Assembly: GCF_036178145.1 (NCBI RefSeq)
Contig: NZ_CP108067.1
Location: 6,833,501 to 6,897,500 of the forward strand
Direction: 5' to 3'
DNA: 64,000 bases
Source of the DNA: Streptomyces sp. NBC_00273
GTDB taxonomy: Bacteria > Actinomycetota > Actinomycetes > Streptomycetales > Streptomycetaceae
Positions within the stretch are counted from its first letter, which is position 1. Every line of letters begins with the position of its first letter. Below, piece after piece: positions 8,171-15,337 of this stretch. A program made the translations under genes and the position numbers. Below the pieces are notes generated by a model, which saw only the letters and a program-made list of their open reading frames with translations, made no database searches and was not told the DNA's origin.

Positions 8171-9735
8171 GCGGATCCCTCTGGCTCAAGCCGCCCGGTT
8201 CCGGCCCCGGTTCCGGTGCCGACACGCTCCCGGCCATCCCCCGGCCGCGCCGCGACGGCCCCGGCGCCGACGTCACCGCCGCCGACGCCGCCACCGACCC
8301 GATGGACGAACTCGCCGAGCGCCTCGACGTGTTCATCGCCTCCGCCGTCCACCCCGACGAGATCGCCGCCATCCTCGAATCCGACGGCATGACGGACGAG
8401 TACATCCGGCTCACCTACGGCCGGCACGACTCCTTCGCGCTCGCCGAGGAGCTCTACGCCCGGGTGCCCCGCTCCTTCCCGGAGCCGGGCGCCGCCCCCG
8501 ACCCCTGGAAGGTCTCCCTCACCGCCTGCCTGCTGCGCGGGGTGATCTTCGCCCTGCCCGGCCTCGCCTACCTGCTCGGCGCGCCCCTGCTCGAAGGCCC
8601 CCAGGACCGCCTCGGCCTGCCCGCCGGGACCCTGACCCTGCTCGCCGGCGCGCTCATCGGCTGGGTCTGGGACCAGACCCTGTCCCACCGGGCCTACTCC
8701 TGGCTCGGCCTCGGCGACCGGCGCGCCGCCGGGCGGACCCTGCTCGTCGGAGCCCCCGTCGGCGCCCTGTTGGGCACCGCCGCCGCACTGGCGGTGCCCG
8801 GCGGGCCCCCGTTCTCCTACGCCTTCGCAGCCGGACAGGCCTTCTACGTCGGGGCCGCCACCGTCCTGCTGGTCCTCGGCCGGGAACGGGTCCTGCTCGT
8901 CGCGCTCGCCCCGATGGCCGCCGGAGCACTGCTCGCGCTCTTCGTCGACCTGCCCGTGCCGGTCCGGGTGGCCCTGCTCTCGGTGTCCCTGCTGGCCGCC
9001 TGCACCCTGGCCCTCAGGGAACTCCCGCTGCGCGCCGGGCTGCGGTCCGTCGTGCGCCGGATCCGTGCCTCCGCAGCCCGCCGGCCCTGCCACGGCCCCG
9101 TTCGCTGGCAGATGCTGCGCGGCGCCGAGGAGGACTTCGCACCCCGCGGACCCAGGATCGGGGACTCGGTCCCCTTCGGGGTCTTCGGCCTCGGCACCGG
9201 CCTGCTCGTGCTGTACGCCGCCCTCGGGGAGGTCCTCGCCGGAGGTCCCGCCGAGTCGGTCGCGGCCCCCTCGGCGGTGGCCCTCACCCTCAGCATGGGC
9301 CCGGCCGAATGGCTGCTCCACCGGTTCCGCAGCGGGACCCTCTCCGGACTCCAGGGGGCCCGCTCGCCCCGGGCCTTCCGCCGGAGGATGCTCGCCACCC
9401 TGACCCGGTGCCTCGCCGTCTACCTGACCGTCCTGTTGGTCCTGGGCCTGGTCGGCAGCCTGCTCTGGCCCGACGCCCCCGTCCTCACCGGAGTCCGGAT
9501 CGCGACCCTGCTGCTGCTCGGGGCCGTCATGTGGACCGGGCTGCTCCTGCAGTCCTTCGGGGCGGTCCGGCCGGCGGCCGTGGTCTGCTCCTCGGCCGCC
9601 GTCGCCCAGAGCCTGGCCCTGCTGACCGGGTTCGGCCAGCCCCGGGCGGTCCAACTGGTGGTGGCGGGCGCCGCCGCCGCCGTACTGGCCACCCTGGTCT
9701 GCCTGCTCCTCGGCCGCGCGACCGCCCACCGATGA
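8167..9735 (+). CDS. polytopic membrane protein, probable polysaccharide export partner of the GT4
   Basis: 522 residues. About 110 polar N-terminal residues (with a conserved-looking stretch DEIAAILESDGMTDEYIR) precede roughly ten to twelve hydrophobic segments that continue to the C-terminus. The size and topology resemble PelG (a MOP-type flippase) or the membrane part of fungal Gt4c, but I cannot show homology by eye. GTG 8167 overlaps the GT4 stop (GTGA) and a GGGGAAGG site lies upstream; GTG 8164 is an alternative. The stop overlaps the next ATG, so the gene is translationally coupled on both sides. A GT4 plus an integral membrane partner is the minimal synthase/export unit expected for such a polymer. 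Confidence 0.7.
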   Translation: MSGSLWLKPPGSGPGSGADTLPAIPRPRRDGPGADVTAADAATDPMDELAERLDVFIASAVHPDEIAAILESDGMTDEYIRLTYGRHDSFALAEELYARVPRSFPEPGAAPDPWKVSLTACLLRGVIFALPGLAYLLGAPLLEGPQDRLGLPAGTLTLLAGALIGWVWDQTLSHRAYSWLGLGDRRAAGRTLLVGAPVGALLGTAAALAVPGGPPFSYAFAAGQAFYVGAATVLLVLGRERVLLVALAPMAAGALLALFVDLPVPVRVALLSVSLLAACTLALRELPLRAGLRSVVRRIRASAARRPCHGPVRWQMLRGAEEDFAPRGPRIGDSVPFGVFGLGTGLLVLYAALGEVLAGGPAESVAAPSAVALTLSMGPAEWLLHRFRSGTLSGLQGARSPRAFRRRMLATLTRCLAVYLTVLLVLGLVGSLLWPDAPVLTGVRIATLLLLGAVMWTGLLLQSFGAVRPAAVVCSSAAVAQSLALLTGFGQPRAVQLVVAGAAAAVLATLVCLLLGRATAHR

Positions 9736-10427
9736 CGCACCCTCCGTCCGAGAAGAAGGACCCCATGCTGCTGGTGCCCCTCTACGAGCATCCCGCCGAC
9801 CGGCCGGAAGACTGGGAGCGGCTCATCCGCTCCGCCGGCCGGCTGCACTCGGTGGTCCTCAACCCCGACAGCGGACCGGGCGCCGCCCGCGACGAACGGT
9901 TCGCCGTCGTCGCCGAACGCCTGCGCGAGGCCGGCGTACCCGTCCTCGGGTACGCCGACACCGACTACGGGCGGCGCCCGCACGCCGAGGTGGTGCAGGA
10001 CCTGCTGCGCCACCGCGACTGGTACGCCACCGACGGGGCCTTCCTCGACCAGGCCTCCGCCGACCCGGAACTGCTCCCGCACTACGGGCGGCTCGCGGTC
10101 GCCGCCCGGGCCGCGGGCGCCGGCACCCTCGTCCTCAACCACGGGGTCCACCCGCACCCCGGGTACACCGAACTCGCCGACCTGCTCGTCACCTTCGAGG
10201 GCCCCTGGGACGCCTACCGGGACGCGGAGCCCGCACCGCCGTGGACCGCCGACCACCCGGCCGCGCGGTTCTGTCACCTCGTCTACGCCGTCCCGCCGGG
10301 CCCGTTCGCCGCCCGGCGCGCCGAGGAACTCGCCACCGAACGCGGGGCCGGGGTGCACTGCGCCGTCCCGGGCAGCGGCGCGCACCCCTGGGGGACCCTG
10401 CCGTACGCGCTGGAGGCGGCGGGATGA
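9732..10427 (+). CDS. GH135-like (Sph3 / spherulation-specific family 4) protein
   Basis: 231 residues, a compact TIM-barrel-like protein starting MLLVPLYEHP after a short leader. Family landmarks can be read: GAFLDQAS (D106), a later LNHG (N136) and TFEGPWD (E156). These correspond in order to the Asp, Asn and Glu seen in Sph3, the GalNAc-polymer hydrolase needed for galactosaminogalactan synthesis in Aspergillus. The residue after the catalytic Asp is Gln (Q107), where Sph3 has Glu. No signal peptide or membrane anchor is visible, unlike the fungal protein, so it may act in the cytoplasm or at the inner face of the membrane. ATG 9732 overlaps the preceding stop (ATGA); ATG 9765, preceded by AGAAGAAGGA, is an equally plausible start. 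Confidence 0.78.
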   Translation: MTHPPSEKKDPMLLVPLYEHPADRPEDWERLIRSAGRLHSVVLNPDSGPGAARDERFAVVAERLREAGVPVLGYADTDYGRRPHAEVVQDLLRHRDWYATDGAFLDQASADPELLPHYGRLAVAARAAGAGTLVLNHGVHPHPGYTELADLLVTFEGPWDAYRDAEPAPPWTADHPAARFCHLVYAVPPGPFAARRAEELATERGAGVHCAVPGSGAHPWGTLPYALEAAG

Positions 10428-11233
10428 GGAAGGCCGCACTGCTGCTGGCCGTGCCCCTGCTGCTGCTCGCGGCGTGCACGGCCGAGCCGGAACCGGAACG
10501 TGACGGGCTGTCGCCCGACCCGCCGCCGGGGCAGCGCTGGCAGCCGAAGCCGGGGGTCGGCTGGCAGTGGCAGCTCACCGGGAAGCTCGACACCTCGGTG
10601 AAGGCGGCCGTGTACGACGTCGACGGATTCAACACCACCAAGGAGCAGGTGGCCACCTTGAAGAAGGCCGGCCGCAAGACCATCTGCTACATCTCCACCG
10701 GTGCCTGGGAGGACTTCCGGCCGGACGCCGGAGCCTTCCCGAAGGCGCTGCTGGGCCAGGGCAACGGCTGGGACGGCGAACGCTGGCTGGACGTCCGGCG
10801 CCTGGCGGAACTGGAACCGCTGATGGCCAAGCGGTTCGACATGTGCAAGGCGAAGGGCTTCGACGCCGTGGAGCCCGACAACATGGACGGCTACGCCAAC
10901 CGGTCCGGCTTCCCGCTGACCGCGGACGACCAGCTGAAGTACAACCGCCTGATCGCCCGGCTGGTCCACGACCGGGGCATGTCGGTGGGGCTGAAGAACG
11001 ACCTGGACCAGATCCCGGAGCTGGTGGGCGACTTCGACTTCGCGGTCAACGAGCAGTGCATGGAGTACGAGGAGTGCGACCGGTACGTGCCGTTCATCGA
11101 CGCGGGCAAGGCGGTGTTCCACGTGGAGTACGAGGGCAAGCTGAACCGCTGGTGCCCGCGCGCCCGTGCGGCGAAGCTGAGCTCGCTCCAGAAGCGGTAC
11201 GACTTGGACGCGTGGCGCCAGGTCTGCCAATAG
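10424..11233 (+). CDS. GH114 endo-alpha-1,4-polygalactosaminidase-like lipoprotein
   Basis: 269 residues with a lipoprotein signal peptide ending in LAAC (C18), so it is probably anchored on the outer face of the membrane. The GH114 fold is recognisable: VYDVDGFN, then KTICYISTGAWEDFR, then the active-site stretch AVEPDNMDGY (D152), and AVNEQC (E210). The Asp/Glu pair matches the catalytic residues reported for fungal Ega3, which cuts alpha-1,4-linked galactosamine. It overlaps the GH135-like gene by four bases and is the last gene of the polysaccharide block. It would trim de-N-acetylated polymer outside the cell. Confidence 0.88.
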   Translation: MRKAALLLAVPLLLLAACTAEPEPERDGLSPDPPPGQRWQPKPGVGWQWQLTGKLDTSVKAAVYDVDGFNTTKEQVATLKKAGRKTICYISTGAWEDFRPDAGAFPKALLGQGNGWDGERWLDVRRLAELEPLMAKRFDMCKAKGFDAVEPDNMDGYANRSGFPLTADDQLKYNRLIARLVHDRGMSVGLKNDLDQIPELVGDFDFAVNEQCMEYEECDRYVPFIDAGKAVFHVEYEGKLNRWCPRARAAKLSSLQKRYDLDAWRQVCQ

Positions 11234-11250
11234 CCTCGCCGGCACCAAAC

Positions 11251-11389
11251 CCAGCCACGCCGGCGTTTGAGGCGCGGGGTCTGGGGCGGAGCCCCAGGAA
11301 ACCCGGCTCCGCCGGGCACCGGGCTCCGCCCGGACCCTCCCCCAGCTACCGCTGGGAGGTGCCCCCTGCTCAAACGCCGGCGAGGCTGG
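11251..11389. repeat. Modular inverted repeat, copy A (complete, 139 bp)
   Basis: Outer 21-bp arms (11251-11271 and 11369-11389) are complementary at 20 of 21 positions. Inside are a CTGGGGC-GGA-GCCCCAG hairpin, GC-rich small stems and a CCCAG-CTACCG-CTGGG hairpin. It lies between convergent genes and probably also terminates both transcripts. It is the same length and layout as copy B at 31706. Confidence 0.85.
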
Positions 11390-11435
11390 AAGTGGCCGTG
11401 CCGAGGCTGGAAGCGGCCGGGGCCGGAAGGGGTGG

Positions 11436-12677
11436 CTACCCCAGGGGGAGGATGGCGTGGACGCGGTAGCCGCCGCCGTAGCGGGGGCCCGCGAAGCAGG
11501 AGCCGCCCAGGGCACCGGTGCGCTCGCGCATGCCGAGGAGGCCGTGGCCACCGCCCGGATCGGCCGGCTCCGGGGCCGGATCGGCACCCTCGCCGCCGTC
11601 GTCGAGGACGGTCACCTCCACCGACGGCCCGACCCGCACCACGCTGACCTCCGCCTTCGCCCCCGGGCCCGCGTGCTTGCGGACGTTCGTCAGCGCCTCC
11701 TGGATCACCCGGTACGCCGCCAGGTCCACCGCCGCCGGCAGCACCCCCGGCTCGCCGTCCACCTGGACGATGACCTCCACCGGCAGCCCGGCGTGCCGGA
11801 AGGTGTCCACCAGCTCGTCCAGGACGCCGAGCCCCGGCGCGGGCTCCGTCGGTGCCTCCGGGTCGCCGGACTGCCGCAGCAGCCCGACCGTGGCCCGCAG
11901 TTCGTTCAGCGCCGACCGGCTGGCGTCCCGTACGTGCGCCAGCGCCTCCTTGGCCTGGTCCGGGCGCTTGTCCATGACGTGCGCGGCCACTCCCGCCTGC
12001 ACGTTGACCAGGGCGATGTGATGGGCCACCACGTCGTGCAGGTCCCGGGCGATCCGCAGCCGCTCCTCGGCGACCCGCCGCCTGGCCTCCTCGTCACGGG
12101 TCCGCTCGGCGCGCTCGGCCCGTTCCCGGATGGCGTCGACGAAGGCCCGCCGGCTGCGCACGGCGTCCCCGGCCGCCGCGGCCATCCCGGTCCAGGCGAA
12201 GATCCCGATGTTCTCCTGCGCGTACCAGGGCAGCGGCCCGGCGAGCATGGCCACGCCCGTCAGCCCCGCCATGGTGAGCAGCCCGATCCGCCAGGTCGTC
12301 GGCCGGTCGGTGTGGGCGGCCACCGTGTAGAGGGCGATCACCGCGCACATGGCGACGGGCGCCCGCGGCTCCCCGGTGGTCAGCTCCAGCAGGGACAGCC
12401 CGCAGGTCACGGCGAGCACGGCGCGCGGCTGCCGGCGCCGGAACACCAGGGCGGCCGCGCCGAGCAGCATCAGCAGCAGCGAGAACGGTTCCGGGGTGCG
12501 CGTCCCGAAGGTGGGTCCGTGCGGCCCGTGCGGATCGGCGAAGGAGCCGACGACCATGGCGACGAACGCCCCGAACGCCAGCACGGCGTCGGTGGCGAGC
12601 GGATGGGCCCGCATCCACTGCCGGGTGGGGGCGAACCGCCCGAGGTCTGTCGTCACCCGGATACGGTACGGCCTCAT
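11436..12677 (-). CDS. NarL-type sensor histidine kinase
   Basis: 413 residues: several N-terminal membrane segments (about residues 25-170), a short coiled segment, then the dimerisation domain with the phospho-acceptor stretch RDLHDVVAHH, and a C-terminal HATPase with the N-box EALTNVRKHA and the glycine loop GHGLLGMRER. This is the HisKA_3 class that pairs with NarL/LuxR-type regulators. No regulator gene is adjacent; the nearest NarL-type regulator is at 22752, on the other strand. ATG 12677 follows a GGGGG stretch. It is the third gene of an apparent operon, 13 bp after the membrane protein that follows the lysylphosphatidylglycerol synthase-like gene, so it may sense cell-envelope stress. 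Confidence 0.9.
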   Translation of the reverse strand: MRPYRIRVTTDLGRFAPTRQWMRAHPLATDAVLAFGAFVAMVVGSFADPHGPHGPTFGTRTPEPFSLLLMLLGAAALVFRRRQPRAVLAVTCGLSLLELTTGEPRAPVAMCAVIALYTVAAHTDRPTTWRIGLLTMAGLTGVAMLAGPLPWYAQENIGIFAWTGMAAAAGDAVRSRRAFVDAIRERAERAERTRDEEARRRVAEERLRIARDLHDVVAHHIALVNVQAGVAAHVMDKRPDQAKEALAHVRDASRSALNELRATVGLLRQSGDPEAPTEPAPGLGVLDELVDTFRHAGLPVEVIVQVDGEPGVLPAAVDLAAYRVIQEALTNVRKHAGPGAKAEVSVVRVGPSVEVTVLDDGGEGADPAPEPADPGGGHGLLGMRERTGALGGSCFAGPRYGGGYRVHAILPLG

Positions 12678-12690
12678 CCGCCGGTGCCCC

Positions 12691-13392
12691 CTACGGCGGA
12701 GGTTGGGGCCCCAGCGCGACGCGGGACCGCACCGGACCCCAGCGCGCCCGCACCACGCACACCGCCATGACGGCGGTGATGGCCGCCAGGTGCTCCTTGC
12801 CCGCCAGGTTGTCCTTGACCAGCACCTCGCCGATCATCGCCAGGATCACCAGGGCGCCGGTCAGGTACGCCCGGTAGCGCCAACAGACGTAGATGGCCAG
12901 CCCCACCACCGCCGCCGAGGGCCCGGTGTCGTTGACGATCCGGTCGGACACCGGCAGACCGAGGGGATGCTCCGGCCCGAGCGCGAGCCCGATCCGCGCG
13001 TACGTGGTCCCGGCGAGGGTGGCTACGTAGCCGATCAGCAGGGTGCGCCACCAGCCGATGCAGATCTCGGCGATGCCGAAGACGAGCAGGATCTGCGCGA
13101 GCGCCCCCCACACCGGCAGGTCCAGGGCGGGGACGAACAGGGACAGCGGGGTCCGTACGAGGGCCAGCCCGAGCGGGTCGGCGGCTTTGACCGACCCGAG
13201 GTCCTGGACCGGCTGGAACCCCCAGGAGGTGTTCTGCACGATCTGGAAGACCGAGGTCAGACAGACCGCGCCGATGGTCATCGGGATCGCCCGCCACTTG
13301 TCGCGCACGAGCGCGTCCCGGACGGTCCAGAACAGGGGTCCCCACTCACGGCGGGCGAACCGCCGGAATGAGGAGGTGCTCCACGCTGTCAA
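12691..13392 (-). CDS. integral membrane protein, possibly rhomboid-like
   Basis: 233 residues with about six hydrophobic segments. The start is probably TTG 13392-13390, which overlaps the stop of the upstream gene (TTGA) and has GGAGA seven bases before it; the first ATG is about 36 codons in. The fifth membrane segment begins GPSAAVVG and the sixth contains EHLAAI, which faintly recalls the Ser and His segments of rhomboids, but the usual GxSG and HxxG patterns are incomplete. I therefore do not claim protease activity. Tight coupling to the lysylphosphatidylglycerol synthase-like gene suggests a shared role in the membrane. Confidence 0.65.
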   Translation of the reverse strand: MTAWSTSSFRRFARREWGPLFWTVRDALVRDKWRAIPMTIGAVCLTSVFQIVQNTSWGFQPVQDLGSVKAADPLGLALVRTPLSLFVPALDLPVWGALAQILLVFGIAEICIGWWRTLLIGYVATLAGTTYARIGLALGPEHPLGLPVSDRIVNDTGPSAAVVGLAIYVCWRYRAYLTGALVILAMIGEVLVKDNLAGKEHLAAITAVMAVCVVRARWGPVRSRVALGPQPPP

Positions 13393-15239
13393 CGGCGGGT
13401 CTCCAGGTGTCTGCGGTGCAGCCACTTCGGAAGGCCGGGGGCCTCCAGGAAGCCCTCGGCCCGGCCGGCCGCGACACCGATCCGCAGCAGGTCCGAACTC
13501 TTCTCGAAGAGCATGAACCGCGGTTCCCAGATCGGCCGGTATTTGGCGTTGGCCCGGTAGAGGGACTCGATCTGCCACCAGCGGGAGAAGAAGCTGAGCA
13601 GCGAGCGCCACATCCGCAGCACCGGACCGGCGCCGAGGCGGGAGCCGCGCTCGAAGACGGACCGGAACATCGCGAAGTTGAGGGAGACCTGGGTGACCCC
13701 GATCTCCTTGGAGCGTTCGAGGAGTTCGATGACCATGAACTCCATCAGGCCGTTCTCGGAGTCCCGGTCGCGACGCATCAGGTCCAGCGACAGACCCTTG
13801 GGCCCCCACGGTACGAAGGACAGCACGGCCCGCAGCTGACCGTTGCCGTCGGTGCACTCCAGCATCACGCACTGGCCGTCGGCGGGGTCGCCCAGCCGGC
13901 CCAGCGCCATGGAGAAGCCGCGCTCGGTGGCGCCGTCCCGCCAGTCGTCGGCGCGGCGCACCAACTCGGCCATCTCGTCGGCCGGGATGTCGTCGTGGCG
14001 GCGGATGCGGACGGTGTACCCGGCCCGCTTGACGCGGTTGAAGGCCTGCCGGACGGTCCGCATGGCGCGGCCCTCCAGGGTGAAGTCGGCGGTCTCGACG
14101 ATCGCCTCGTCACCGAGTTCGAGGGCGTCCAGGCCGTGCCGGGCGTAGATCTGCCCGGCCTCCTCGCTCGCCCCCATCACGGCCGGCACCCAGCCGTGCT
14201 CGCGGGCCTCGGCCAGCCACGGATCGATGGCGCCCGGCCAGGCCTCGGGGTCGCCGATCGGGTCGCCGGAGGCCAGGGAGACCCCGCCGACGACGCGGTA
14301 GGTGACGGCGGCCTTGCCGGTGGGGGACCAGATGACGGACTTCTCGCGGCGCAGCGCGAAGTAGCCGAGCGAGTCGCGGTCGCCCTGGCGGGCCAGCAGG
14401 GCCCGCAGCCGCTCCTCGTCCTCCTCGCTGATCGGGTCGACGGCGCGGCGCGAGCGGAAGGCGGCGAACAGCACGGCGAGCAGCAGCAGCATCGACATGA
14501 CGTTGATGAAGACGTCCACCCAGCCGGGCGTGACGATCGCCTCGGAGGCCCGCTCGCCGGGGGTCAGGGTGATCAGCCGCATCACGCCGTACCACCAGCG
14601 CTCCGGGAAGGAGGCCTCGGCGCTGAGCGGGGAGGTGTTGGTGGCGCCGACCAGCAGGGCCGCGACCAGCGAGGTGAGCAGCAGGCCGACGGCGGCGACG
14701 GCGCTGGCGAGCGCGGGGTTGGAGCGGTCGCCCTTGGCGTAGAACTCGTGGCGGCCCAGCAGCAGGGCCCCCGTGAAGGCGGCGGTCAGGACCAGGGAGA
14801 CCCAGTTCTGCGGGTGCTCGCGGATCTCCTCGTGCGTGGAGAGCGCATAGGCGAGCAGGAGCGCCAGGAGGCCGCTGAGGACGAGGTTGAGGATCCAGGA
14901 GGCCCGCTTGCGGCGGCCGAGGGTGACGGCGAGCAGCAGCGTGAACAGCCCGGAGGCGAACCCCGCGGTGAGCATGTACGGGGTGTAGAAGTCCTCGATG
15001 TTGTGGCGCCTGAGGTCCTGCCCGAGCGAAACCCACACCGCGCTGAGGAAGTTGATGAAGGTGACGGCGCGCAGGTACCACACCGCGAACGCGGCGCCGT
15101 GCCGCGAACGGGCGCTCCCCCGGCCGGTCTCCCGGCCGCTCCCCGCCGCCCTGCCGGCGGGGTCGCCGCCGGTCTCTTTCCTACCGGCTGACGGACCGGT
15201 CACCGGTGCGGCGGTGCGGTCGGTCTCTGCGCTGGTCAA
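13389..15239 (-). CDS. phosphatidylglycerol lysyltransferase-like protein (MprF/DUF2156 family)
   Basis: 616 residues. The N-terminal half has about six membrane spans (residues about 40-270), the C-terminal half (about 290-610) is the soluble aminoacyl-phosphatidylglycerol synthase domain, with ending segments such as MWRSLLSFFSRWWQIESLYR and KYRPIWEPRF typical of the family. Such enzymes move lysine or another amino acid from tRNA to phosphatidylglycerol, lowering membrane charge. The start taken is TTG 15239, because GGAGAGG lies five bases upstream; an in-frame ATG at 15254 would place this Shine-Dalgarno inside the coding sequence. First gene of a three-gene operon with the membrane protein and the kinase. 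The amino acid transferred cannot be told from sequence. Confidence 0.85.
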   Translation of the reverse strand: MTSAETDRTAAPVTGPSAGRKETGGDPAGRAAGSGRETGRGSARSRHGAAFAVWYLRAVTFINFLSAVWVSLGQDLRRHNIEDFYTPYMLTAGFASGLFTLLLAVTLGRRKRASWILNLVLSGLLALLLAYALSTHEEIREHPQNWVSLVLTAAFTGALLLGRHEFYAKGDRSNPALASAVAAVGLLLTSLVAALLVGATNTSPLSAEASFPERWWYGVMRLITLTPGERASEAIVTPGWVDVFINVMSMLLLLAVLFAAFRSRRAVDPISEEDEERLRALLARQGDRDSLGYFALRREKSVIWSPTGKAAVTYRVVGGVSLASGDPIGDPEAWPGAIDPWLAEAREHGWVPAVMGASEEAGQIYARHGLDALELGDEAIVETADFTLEGRAMRTVRQAFNRVKRAGYTVRIRRHDDIPADEMAELVRRADDWRDGATERGFSMALGRLGDPADGQCVMLECTDGNGQLRAVLSFVPWGPKGLSLDLMRRDRDSENGLMEFMVIELLERSKEIGVTQVSLNFAMFRSVFERGSRLGAGPVLRMWRSLLSFFSRWWQIESLYRANAKYRPIWEPRFMLFEKSSDLLRIGVAAGRAEGFLEAPGLPKWLHRRHLETRR

Positions 15240-15298
15240 ACGGACCTCTCCCATAAAAAGCGATCATATGGGGCGTAGCTGTCCGTGATTGCGCGGTC

Positions 15299-15331
15299 GG
15301 GGGCCCCGGCCTGGTCAGGACCGGGGCCCCC
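15299..15331 (-). terminator. Terminator after cobT
   Basis: 11-bp perfect GC stem (15299-15309 with 15321-15331) whose loop contains a second small stem (CCTG-gt-CAGG). It lies just past the cobT stop. Confidence 0.75.
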
Positions 15332-15337
15332 GGCGGC

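Noticed and set aside
11234..11435. Insertion sequence or MITE with transposase
   Set aside because: The inverted repeat has no coding capacity, no target-site duplication that I can see, and recurs at gene ends, so it is listed as a structural repeat.
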